Source: Sphingomonas sp. (lineage in GTDB: Bacteria > Pseudomonadota > Alphaproteobacteria > Sphingomonadales > Sphingomonadaceae). Taken from it: a DNA stretch of 12,390 nt. Numbering within the stretch: the first letter of the stretch is position 1; each line of letters begins with the position of its first letter. Shown piece after piece: positions 6,364 through 12,161 of the stretch. Both the position numbers and the translations under genes were made by a program. The DNA is taken from assembly GCA_013822915.1 (NCBI GenBank), contig PNLG01000438.1:1-12390 (forward strand). Direction: 5' to 3'. The notes below the pieces were generated by a model. It did not search any database. It saw only the letters and a list, made by a program, of their open reading frames with translations, and was not told the origin of the DNA.

Positions 6364-7785
6364 CTAATCATCCAGCACCCAAGTGTCTTTGGTCCCGCCG
6401 CCCTGGCTCGAATTGACCACGAGTGATCCTTCTTTCAGCGCGACGCGGGTGAGCCCGCCGGGCACGATCGTCGATCCCGTCGCACCGGTGAGCACAAACG
6501 GGCGCAGATCGACATGGCGCGGCACAATCCCGCTCTGCCCAAGCGTCGGGCAGGTCGACAGCGCGAGCGTGGGCTGGGCAATGAATTTGTCGGGATTGGC
6601 GATGAGTTTCGCCCGAAACGCGGCAAGCTCGCCCGCGCTCGCATGCGGGCCGACCAGCATGCCATAGCCGCCCGAGCCGTCGACCTCCTTCACCACCAGC
6701 TCGCTGAGGTGGTCGAGCACATAGCCAAGCGCCTCCGCCTCCCGGCAGCGCCAGGTCGGCACATTTTCGAGCAGCGCGTCTTGCCCGGTATAAAACCGTA
6801 CGATTTCGGGCATGTAGCTGTAAATCGCCTTGTCATCGGCAATGCCGGTGCCAATCGCATTGGCAATGGTGAGATTGCCCGCCGCGTGTGCCGCCACAAT
6901 CCCCGACACGCCCAGCATCGATTCCGCGCGAAAGGCGAGCGGATCAAGATACTCGTCATCGACCCGGCGATAGAGCACGTCGATCTGCTTTGGCCCCTCG
7001 GTCGTGCGCATATAGAGCACGTCGTCGCGCACGCTGAGATCGCTGCCCTCGACCAGCTCCACCCCCAGCTTGTCGGCTAGAAAGCTGTGCTCATAATAGG
7101 CTGAGTTATGATAGCCCGGCGTCAACACCGCGACCGTTGGCTCGCGCGCGCACCGTGGCGGCGCGACCGACCGCAGCGTGGCGAGCAGCGTTTCGGGATA
7201 ATCCTCCACCGGCGCAACGCGGTGCTTGTTGAACAATTCGGGCAGCAACCGCAGCATGACTTCGCGGTTTTCGAGCATATAGGAAACGCCCGACGGGGTG
7301 CGGGCATTATCCTCCAGCACGTAAAACTGATCCGCGCTGGTGCGGACAATGTCGATGCCCGCGATATGGGTGTAAACACCGTGCGCGGGCCGCAGCGTCG
7401 TGGCCGCTAGGCAGAATTGCGGGTTTTGCAACACCAAAGCTTCGGGCAGGATGCCGGCCCGCAAAATCTCGCGCGGGCCGTAAATGTCGTTCAGGAACAG
7501 GTTGAGCGCACGCACCCGCTGGATCAGCCCGGCCTCCAGCCGCTGCCATTCGCGGCGCGACACGATGCGCGGGACAATGTCGAACGGGATCAGCCGCTCG
7601 GCAGCATCGGCATCGCCATAAACCGCAAAAGTGATGCCGATCCGGCGAAAGAACAGCTCGGCCTGCGCGCGGCGGGTCTGGAGCAGGTCAGCGGGTGCGG
7701 TGTCGAGCCAATGCGCAATACGTGCATAGGGATCGCGAATCGCCGATCCGTTGCCGTGCATCTCGTCAAACGCCGTCGCCGCCAA
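6364..7785 (-). CDS. Circularly permuted ATP-grasp type 2 protein (COG2308)
   Basis: A 473-residue enzyme of the circularly permuted ATP-grasp family, predicted to use ATP to join a carboxylate to an amine, that is, to form a peptide or amide bond. Family blocks in order: RRIGITFAVYGD (about 47-58), ERLIPFDIVPRI (63-74), RVRALNLFLNDIYG (90-103), the nucleotide/metal block LEDNARTPSGVSY (157-169), LTPGYHNSAYYEH (221-233), the Gly-rich KEVDGSGGYGMLVGP (366-380), DLRPF (426-430), and the C-terminal NSSQGGGTKDTW (458-469). Length and block order are normal. The start is TTG at 7785-7783: GGAGGG lies 6 nt upstream and the product begins MAATAFDEM, as family members do. An ATG 18 codons upstream (7839) falls inside an inverted repeat and is less likely. 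First gene of the Anbu operon. Confidence 0.92.
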   Translation of the reverse strand: MAATAFDEMHGNGSAIRDPYARIAHWLDTAPADLLQTRRAQAELFFRRIGITFAVYGDADAAERLIPFDIVPRIVSRREWQRLEAGLIQRVRALNLFLNDIYGPREILRAGILPEALVLQNPQFCLAATTLRPAHGVYTHIAGIDIVRTSADQFYVLEDNARTPSGVSYMLENREVMLRLLPELFNKHRVAPVEDYPETLLATLRSVAPPRCAREPTVAVLTPGYHNSAYYEHSFLADKLGVELVEGSDLSVRDDVLYMRTTEGPKQIDVLYRRVDDEYLDPLAFRAESMLGVSGIVAAHAAGNLTIANAIGTGIADDKAIYSYMPEIVRFYTGQDALLENVPTWRCREAEALGYVLDHLSELVVKEVDGSGGYGMLVGPHASAGELAAFRAKLIANPDKFIAQPTLALSTCPTLGQSGIVPRHVDLRPFVLTGATGSTIVPGGLTRVALKEGSLVVNSSQGGGTKDTWVLDD

Positions 7786-7791
7786 AGGCTG

Positions 7792-7797
7792 CCCTCC
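7792..7797 (-). promoter_or_regulatory. Ribosome-binding site that selects the TTG start of the ATP-grasp gene
   Basis: Minus-strand GGAGGG lies 6 nt before TTG at 7785-7783. No other in-frame start nearby has a comparable site. A TTG start behind a strong Shine-Dalgarno usually lowers initiation, which may keep the ligase scarce relative to Anbu. Confidence 0.7.
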
Positions 7798-7812
7798 GTG
7801 CCATTGTCTGAT

Positions 7813-7840
7813 CTTGCGCGCTGCATTGCACAAGCGCAAG
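7813..7840 (-). promoter_or_regulatory. Inverted repeat upstream of the ATP-grasp operon
   Basis: Perfect 7-bp arms CTTGCGC and GCGCAAG separated by 14 nt, with a smaller TGCA-T-TGCA dyad in the spacer. It lies 28-55 bp before the TTG start, where an operator or a 5'-leader hairpin would sit. A poor promoter-like pair (TTGCGC, 17 nt, CAAGAT) overlaps it on the minus strand. It might instead be the 3' hairpin of the LysR message, though no U-tract follows. Confidence 0.4.
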
Positions 7841-7872
7841 GCCCAAGCGCACGGATTGATTGCCGGTTCGCG

Positions 7873-7885
7873 CGCTAAATTAGCG
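7873..7885. repeat. Odd palindrome spanning the LysR stop codon
   Basis: CGCTAA-A-TTAGCG is a perfect 13-bp dyad that includes the TAA stop of the LysR gene. It may be chance, or a site upstream of the ATP-grasp operon. The loop of one base makes an RNA hairpin unlikely. Confidence 0.3.
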
Positions 7886-8788
7886 TGCGGCGTCGCCTGC
7901 CAGTGCGGCCTTTAATCGCGGCGCGACAAAGTCGATGAACGCGCGTAGCTTTAGCGGGATCATCGGCAGGCCGGGATGCACCATGTGCACCGGCATCGGC
8001 GGCGGCGCGTCGTCGGTCAGGATCGGGATCAGAGCGCCGGCCGCGATTGCCTCTGCGGCTTGATAGGAGAGCAGCCGCGCCACGCCGACACCAGCAATCG
8101 CGGCGGCGATCACGGCATCAGCCGTGTTGCCGGCAAAACGCGGGCTGATCGCGATTGATCGCGCCGCTGGATCGCTGCCGAACGGCCAACGCCGCGCGGG
8201 TTGCAACCCCTCAAACGCGATGCAGTCGTGGTCCGCCAGATCCTTGGGGCTTTGCGGCACCCCCCGCGCGGCCAGATAGGCGGGGCTTGCACAAATCACC
8301 CAGCCCGTATCGCCGATCCGCCGCGCGACCAGGTTCGAATCGGGCAGCCGACCGATACGGATCGCCAGATCGACGTGATTTTCGATCAGATCGACAACAT
8401 AGTCCGCCGCGACAATCCGTACATTGACGCGCGGAAAAGCGGCAAGAAATTCTAGCACTACCGGCGTCAGATACGCTTTTCCAAAGCGTAGCGACGCAGT
8501 GACCAGCAAGTCGCCGCTCGGCATGCGATATTCGCCCGCCGCGGCCCGCTCGGCTTCGTCGAGATCGGCCATGAGCCGCCGGGCGGCCGCCACAAAACCC
8601 TCGCCCGCTTCGGTCAGCACGAGCTTGCGGCTGGTGCGGATCAAAAGCTGCGTGCCGAGATGCCCCTCCAGCTCCGATACTTTCCGGCTGACCGTTGGCA
8701 GCGGCATCCCCAATTGGCGGGACGCGGCCGAAAGGCTGCCGCCATCCACCGCCGCCAGCAGAGTGCGCATCGCGTCGAACCTGTCCAT
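7880..8788 (-). CDS. LysR-family transcriptional regulator
   Basis: A 302-residue LysR-type regulator of usual length. The winged helix-turn-helix covers residues about 1-60: the recognition-helix region GSLSAASRQLGMPLPTVSRK is typical, followed by the wing RTSRKLVLTEAG. The effector-binding domain (about 90-295) has the two-lobed pattern, with DLAIRIG and WVICASPAYL blocks. LysR proteins bind as tetramers to T-N11-A dyads near divergent promoters and respond to a small molecule. This one is divergent from the hydrolase/azoreductase/SDR run across a 125-bp gap, so that run is its likely target. Its effector cannot be predicted. Its stop lies 94 nt before the ATP-grasp start, so read-through into the Anbu operon is possible. 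The Shine-Dalgarno is weak (GGA, 10 nt upstream of the ATG). Confidence 0.93.
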   Translation of the reverse strand: MDRFDAMRTLLAAVDGGSLSAASRQLGMPLPTVSRKVSELEGHLGTQLLIRTSRKLVLTEAGEGFVAAARRLMADLDEAERAAAGEYRMPSGDLLVTASLRFGKAYLTPVVLEFLAAFPRVNVRIVAADYVVDLIENHVDLAIRIGRLPDSNLVARRIGDTGWVICASPAYLAARGVPQSPKDLADHDCIAFEGLQPARRWPFGSDPAARSIAISPRFAGNTADAVIAAAIAGVGVARLLSYQAAEAIAAGALIPILTDDAPPPMPVHMVHPGLPMIPLKLRAFIDFVAPRLKAALAGDAAR

Positions 8789-8795
8789 CTCAATA

Positions 8796-8810
8796 TTCCA
8801 TAAAACGGAA
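8796..8810. promoter_or_regulatory. Candidate LysR box in the divergent promoter region
   Basis: TTCC-N7-GGAA is a perfect 4-bp-arm dyad that contains a T-N11-A match (T at 8797, A at 8809), the general LysR-box form. It lies just 8 bp upstream of the LysR start codon, fitting autoregulation. The assignment rests on position and form only. Confidence 0.45.
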
Positions 8811-8833
8811 GCTAGAGTGTCATTATTAGCGTC

Positions 8834-8856
8834 TGATGCATCAAAATGAAAGCATC
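8834..8856. promoter_or_regulatory. Second dyad cluster in the LysR/hydrolase intergenic region
   Basis: TGATGCATCA (8834-8843) is a perfect 10-bp palindrome, and GCATC recurs at 8852-8856, so GATGC and GCATC also pair across 12 nt. It lies about 60 bp before the hydrolase ATG, where a LysR activator site would be expected. It could be the activation half of a two-part binding region with 8796-8810. I see no convincing sigma-70 promoter here. Confidence 0.4.
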
Positions 8857-8913
8857 TAAAGGGCAGTCACGGGCCGGGAGCGGTCCGGCACACCCCCCAA
8901 CCCAGAGGCTATC

Positions 8914-9771
8914 ATGACCATCCGTTTCAAGACCGTCGATGTTGACGGCACCGAGATTTTCTACCGCGAAGCGGGCGATGCCGCGCGTCCGGCGTTGTTG
9001 TTGCTCCACGGCTTCCCGACGTCGAGCCACATGTTCCGCGACCTGATCCCTGAACTCGCCGACCAATATCACATCATCGCCCCCGATCTGCCCGGTTTCG
9101 GCCAGTCGGCGATGGCGCCGCGCGATCAATACGCCTATCGTTTTGACAATATCGCGAACACCATCGACCGCTTTACCGAAGTGCTCGGCCTCGCCAAGTT
9201 CGCGATCTATATCTTCGATTATGGTGCGCCGGTCGGCCTGCGCATCGCCGCCCGCCACCCCGATCGCATCAGCGCGATCATCACCCAGAACGGCAATGCG
9301 TATCTGGAAGGCGTGTCGGAAGCGTTCAACCCGGTGCAGGCCTATTGGGCGAACCCGACCGACGAAAATCGCAATGCGCTGCGAGGCTTTCTCGCGCCTG
9401 AGACGACGTTCTTCCAATATACCCATGGCACCGATGCGTCGCTGGTATCGCCCGATGGCCGCAACCTCGACGATTTCTATCTGGCGCGGCCGGGCAATGA
9501 CGAAATCCAGCTCGACCTGTTGCTCGACTATGCATCGAACGTCGCGGCCTATGACCGGTTTCAGGCCTATTTTCGCGATCACCAGCCGCCGCTGCTCGCA
9601 GTCTGGGGCCGGAACGACCCGTTCTTCATTCCGCCCGGCGCCGAAGCGTTCAAGCGCGACCTGCCCAATGCCGATATCCGCTTTTTCGACACCGGCCATT
9701 TCGCGCTCGAAACCCACGCGGCGGAAATCGGCGCGGCGATGCGCGAATTCCTGAGCCGCCACCTGGGCTGA
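8914..9771 (+). CDS. Alpha/beta hydrolase with aspartate nucleophile
   Basis: A 285-residue alpha/beta-fold hydrolase. The oxyanion segment LHGFPTSS (31-38) is normal. The nucleophile elbow reads I-F-D102-Y-G-A-P-V-G, with Asp where esterases and lipases have Ser. D235 (WGRNDPFF) and H262 (DTGHFALE) complete the triad. An Asp nucleophile is the mark of haloalkane dehalogenases, haloacetate dehalogenases and epoxide hydrolases, which form an ester intermediate with the substrate. Which of these applies cannot be read from sequence. The block TQNGNAYLEG (124-133) is shared with many uncharacterised relatives often seen near LysR or TetR regulators. No signal peptide, so cytosolic. AGAGG lies 5 nt before the ATG. 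First gene of the run divergent from LysR. Not assigned to any named enzyme. Confidence 0.9.
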   Translation: MTIRFKTVDVDGTEIFYREAGDAARPALLLLHGFPTSSHMFRDLIPELADQYHIIAPDLPGFGQSAMAPRDQYAYRFDNIANTIDRFTEVLGLAKFAIYIFDYGAPVGLRIAARHPDRISAIITQNGNAYLEGVSEAFNPVQAYWANPTDENRNALRGFLAPETTFFQYTHGTDASLVSPDGRNLDDFYLARPGNDEIQLDLLLDYASNVAAYDRFQAYFRDHQPPLLAVWGRNDPFFIPPGAEAFKRDLPNADIRFFDTGHFALETHAAEIGAAMREFLSRHLG

Positions 9772-9786
9772 TTGCCCGCCAGCCTA

Positions 9787-9821
9787 TCCCCAGGGGTTCG
9801 CCGTCCGCGTGCCTCTGGGGA
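9787..9821 (+). repeat. Hairpin between hydrolase and azoreductase genes
   Basis: Seven perfect pairs (TCCCCAG with CTGGGGA) extend inward with G-U and G-C pairs to a stem of about 11 bp around a 13-nt loop. It fills much of the 82-bp gap and ends 32 nt before the azoreductase ATG. There is no T-run after it. It is probably an RNA stem affecting message stability or partial termination. Confidence 0.5.
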
Positions 9822-9853
9822 AACTCTGACACTGCCAAAAAGGATATGCGACC

Positions 9854-10474
9854 ATGACCAAATTGCTCTACATCAACGCCTCTCCGCGCGCGGAGTCGCG
9901 ATCAGCGGCGGTGGCTCAGGCCTATCTCGACGCCGCGATTGCCGTGACGCCGGGTCTGGAAATCGACACGATCAAGCTGTGGGAAGAACCACTGCCCGAA
10001 TTCGACGGTGACCGCGCCAATGCCAAGCTGGCGGTCATCACCGGCCAGCCGCACAGCGATGGTGAAAAGACCAAGTGGGACGAAATCACTGCGATTGCCC
10101 AGCGCTTCATTGCTGCTGACACCTATGTTTTTGCGGTGCCGATGTGGAATGGCGGCATCCCGTATCGGTTGAAGCAATATATCGACATCATCCACCAGCC
10201 GCGATTGCTGTTCGGCCTTGACCCCGCGACCGGCTATTTCGGCTTGCTCACGGGCAAGCGCGCGGTGCTTGTTTACACCAGCGGCGCGTTCAGCCCGGCG
10301 GCACCATCGCCCGCTTATGGGATTGACCATCAGTCGACCTATATGCGCGCGTGGCTCAACCAGGCGGGCGTCAGCGAGATCGCCGAAATCCGTTACCAGC
10401 CGACTCTACTCGACCCCGAGAGCGAGGCCGCGTTCGAACGCGCGAAGCAAGCCGCCGCCGCACTCGCCGCATAA
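9854..10474 (+). CDS. azoR: FMN-dependent NADH-azoreductase (AzoR/AcpD family)
   Basis: A 206-residue flavodoxin-fold enzyme. The family reduces azo bonds and, probably more relevantly in the cell, quinones by two-electron transfer from NADH through FMN in a homodimer. Seen are the N-terminal phosphate-binding loop YINASPRAESRS (6-17), the flavin-contacting block VPMWNGGIPYRLKQYID (95-111) and the second flavin loop YTSGAFS (141-147). Length matches the family at about 200 residues. AGGA lies 9 nt before the ATG. Together with the neighbouring LysR, hydrolase and SDR it suggests a response to quinones or other electrophilic aromatics. A related quinone-reductase function is equally possible. 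The downstream junction contains a very strong hairpin. Confidence 0.9.
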   Translation: MTKLLYINASPRAESRSAAVAQAYLDAAIAVTPGLEIDTIKLWEEPLPEFDGDRANAKLAVITGQPHSDGEKTKWDEITAIAQRFIAADTYVFAVPMWNGGIPYRLKQYIDIIHQPRLLFGLDPATGYFGLLTGKRAVLVYTSGAFSPAAPSPAYGIDHQSTYMRAWLNQAGVSEIAEIRYQPTLLDPESEAAFERAKQAAAALAA

Positions 10475-10487
10475 CCCAGCCCCCCCC

Positions 10488-10518
10488 GCCCGCGCGCTGT
10501 CCCCCTTGGCGCGCGGGC
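10488..10518 (+). repeat. Very strong GC hairpin between azoreductase and SDR genes
   Basis: Perfect 10-bp arms GCCCGCGCGC and GCGCGCGGGC around an 11-nt loop, 14 nt after the azoreductase stop and preceded by eight C. It is followed by C-rich DNA, not T, so it lacks the form of an intrinsic terminator. It may stabilise the upstream message or reduce read-through to the SDR, NTF2-like and DUF427 genes. Confidence 0.7.
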
Positions 10519-10548
10519 ACCCCGACCCATCCCCCGTGGAGACCTGCC

Positions 10549-11340
10549 ATGATCAAGACCTACCTGATTACTGGTGCCAGCGACGGCATCGGCTATGAAA
10601 TTGCCCGCCTCGCCGCCGCCGAGGGTGCGGCGATCATCATGACCGCGCGCGACGAAGCCCGGCTCCGCGCCGCTGCCCGCAGCCTCGACGCGGTGATCGC
10701 GCCCGAAATCGCCGCATTCGACCTTGCCGATCCGGCCGCACTCGAAGCGTTTCTCGCCGATCTCGACGCGCGTGGCATCATGCCCGATGTTGTCGTCAAT
10801 AACGCTGGCCACGGTGCCTCGGGCAGTTTTGTCGACACCGACTGGGGCAAGCTGGATGCGATGCTGCGGCTCAACATGAATGCGCTCGCTCGCATCAGCC
10901 ATTGGGCAGCGCGCGGTATGAAGGCGCGCGGCGCTGGGTCGATCGTCAACCTCTCGGCAGCGGTCGCGACGCGCCCGACGCCGTATTTCGGCGCCTATGC
11001 GGCATCGAAAGCGTTCGTCACCAATCTCAGTATCGCGATGGACAGCGAGCTGCGCGCGCACGGCGTGTCGGTGTCGGCGATTCACCCGCCGGCCGTCCGC
11101 ACCAGCTTTGGCACCGCCGCCAAGGCCGATCTGAAGACCACATTGGTCCACAAGCTGTTCCCGACGGTCGGACCAAAGACGGTCGCGCGCGCGGTGATGA
11201 GCGCGGTTCGCCGTCGTCGTCGCTCTGTGATTATCGGGCCGGTTGCCGGCATCGTGATGGGCACCGCGCCGATTATGCCGCGCGGGATCGACCTCGCCTT
11301 CATGACGCTGTTGTTCAAGGGCCGCCGCGCGGCGGCTTGA
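10549..11340 (+). CDS. Short-chain dehydrogenase/reductase (COG0300-like)
   Basis: A 263-residue SDR. The Rossmann glycine motif T8-G-A-S-D-G-I-G15 binds NAD(P), NNAG sits at 84-87, and the catalytic pair is Y150-x3-K154 (YAASK). Overall it resembles the DltE/COG0300 subgroup of carbonyl or fatty-acyl reductases. The residue 13 before Y150, where the catalytic Ser normally lies, is Ala137, and a Ser (S136) sits one place earlier, so the triad may be altered or shifted. The C-terminus has a run of five Arg (221-225), then a hydrophobic segment that could touch membrane. GGAG lies 7 nt before the ATG. The open frame extends upstream to 10351 through the hairpin, but without a start that fits. 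A 23-nt gap separates it from the NTF2-like gene. Confidence 0.9.
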   Translation: MIKTYLITGASDGIGYEIARLAAAEGAAIIMTARDEARLRAAARSLDAVIAPEIAAFDLADPAALEAFLADLDARGIMPDVVVNNAGHGASGSFVDTDWGKLDAMLRLNMNALARISHWAARGMKARGAGSIVNLSAAVATRPTPYFGAYAASKAFVTNLSIAMDSELRAHGVSVSAIHPPAVRTSFGTAAKADLKTTLVHKLFPTVGPKTVARAVMSAVRRRRRSVIIGPVAGIVMGTAPIMPRGIDLAFMTLLFKGRRAAA

Positions 11341-11363
11341 TCGACCCCCGAAAGGAATTTGCT

Positions 11364-11759
11364 ATGACCAATCCCGTTGATCTTGTGCGCGCTTTCTACG
11401 CAGCCATTGCCCAGGGCGATGCGCCCGGTGTTGTCGCGCTGCTCCACCCCGAGCTTGCATGGACCGAGGCGGAGGGTTTTCCCTATTACAGCGGCACGTG
11501 GCGCCAGCCCGGTGATGTTGTCGAAAAGCTCCTCGTCCCGCTGATGCGCGACTGGGATGATTTCTCGGCCATTGCCGATGACTTCATCGTCGACGGCGAC
11601 CGCGTTGTCAGCCTTGGCGCCTATCGCGGCACCAGCAAGGCGACCGGCAAAGCAATGCATGCACCTTTTGCGCATGTGTGGCGTGTCGCTGACGGCAAGC
11701 TGCAACGTTTCGACATGTACACCGACACCTTGCTCGTCGACCGCGCGTTGCGGTCGTGA
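11364..11759 (+). CDS. NTF2/SnoaL-like protein (ketosteroid-isomerase fold)
   Basis: A 131-residue single-domain protein of the NTF2-like superfamily. The opening helices LVRAFYAAIAQGDAPGVVAL and LHPELAWTE, then the strands RVVSLGAYRGTSKATGK and FAHVWRVADGKLQRFDMYTD, follow the SnoaL-like pattern. The fold is a cone with a hydrophobic pocket used for small-molecule isomerisation, hydrolysis or binding; no activity can be assigned. AAGGA lies 7 nt before the ATG, and the gene starts 23 nt after the SDR stop, so the two are co-transcribed. The frame continues upstream through the SDR gene in another phase, which is a shadow. It may process or bind the product of the SDR or hydrolase. Confidence 0.88.
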   Translation: MTNPVDLVRAFYAAIAQGDAPGVVALLHPELAWTEAEGFPYYSGTWRQPGDVVEKLLVPLMRDWDDFSAIADDFIVDGDRVVSLGAYRGTSKATGKAMHAPFAHVWRVADGKLQRFDMYTDTLLVDRALRS

Positions 11760-11783
11760 GGGCACCCTTCAGGAGAATTTGAC

Positions 11784-12155
11784 GTGCTTGTTTCAGGTTA
11801 CATTGATCGGCCCGACTACCGGGTCGATCTGCTCCCCCGCACCAACCGCGTCGTTGCGCGGTTGGGTAACCAGGTGATCGCCGACAGCGACCGGGCGGTC
11901 GTGGTCGACGAGCAGGGGCACGGGCTGGTTTGGTATTTCCACCCCCAAGATGTGCGGCTGGATTTGCTCGCAGCCGTCGCGGGCAAAACCAGCATTTGCC
12001 CGTTCAAGGGCGAGGCGACTTACTTCGCCGCCGCCGACGATGCGGCGGTGACGCCGATCGGCTGGACCTACGCCAAGCCGCTCGTTCAGGTGGCCGCGCT
12101 CAAAGGCTATATCGCTTTCTATCAGGACCGGGTTGCGATCACGGTTGCTGCTTAA
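11784..12155 (+). CDS. DUF427 domain protein
   Basis: A 123-residue protein of the DUF427 family, whose function is unknown. The family motifs VWYFHPQDV (49-57), CPFKGEATYF (72-81) and KGYIAFYQDRV (107-117) are all present, and the length is normal for a single-domain member. The start is GTG at 11784, with AGGAG 8 nt upstream, 24 nt after the NTF2-like stop, so it is the last gene of the LysR-divergent run. DUF427 genes are often seen beside redox or small-molecule-modification genes, which fits here but does not define a role. Its stop lies 6 bp from the convergent glutamyl-tRNA synthetase stop. Confidence 0.9.
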   Translation: MLVSGYIDRPDYRVDLLPRTNRVVARLGNQVIADSDRAVVVDEQGHGLVWYFHPQDVRLDLLAAVAGKTSICPFKGEATYFAAADDAAVTPIGWTYAKPLVQVAALKGYIAFYQDRVAITVAA

Positions 12156-12161
12156 GCCCCC

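Noticed and set aside
8812..9762. 316-codon minus-strand frame opposite the hydrolase
   Set aside because: Opposite a hydrolase with a full triad; no domain, no ribosome-binding site.
10393..11151. 252-codon minus-strand frame across the azoreductase/SDR junction
   Set aside because: Shadow of the SDR gene plus the GC-rich hairpin region; composition is Arg/Gly-rich without a fold.
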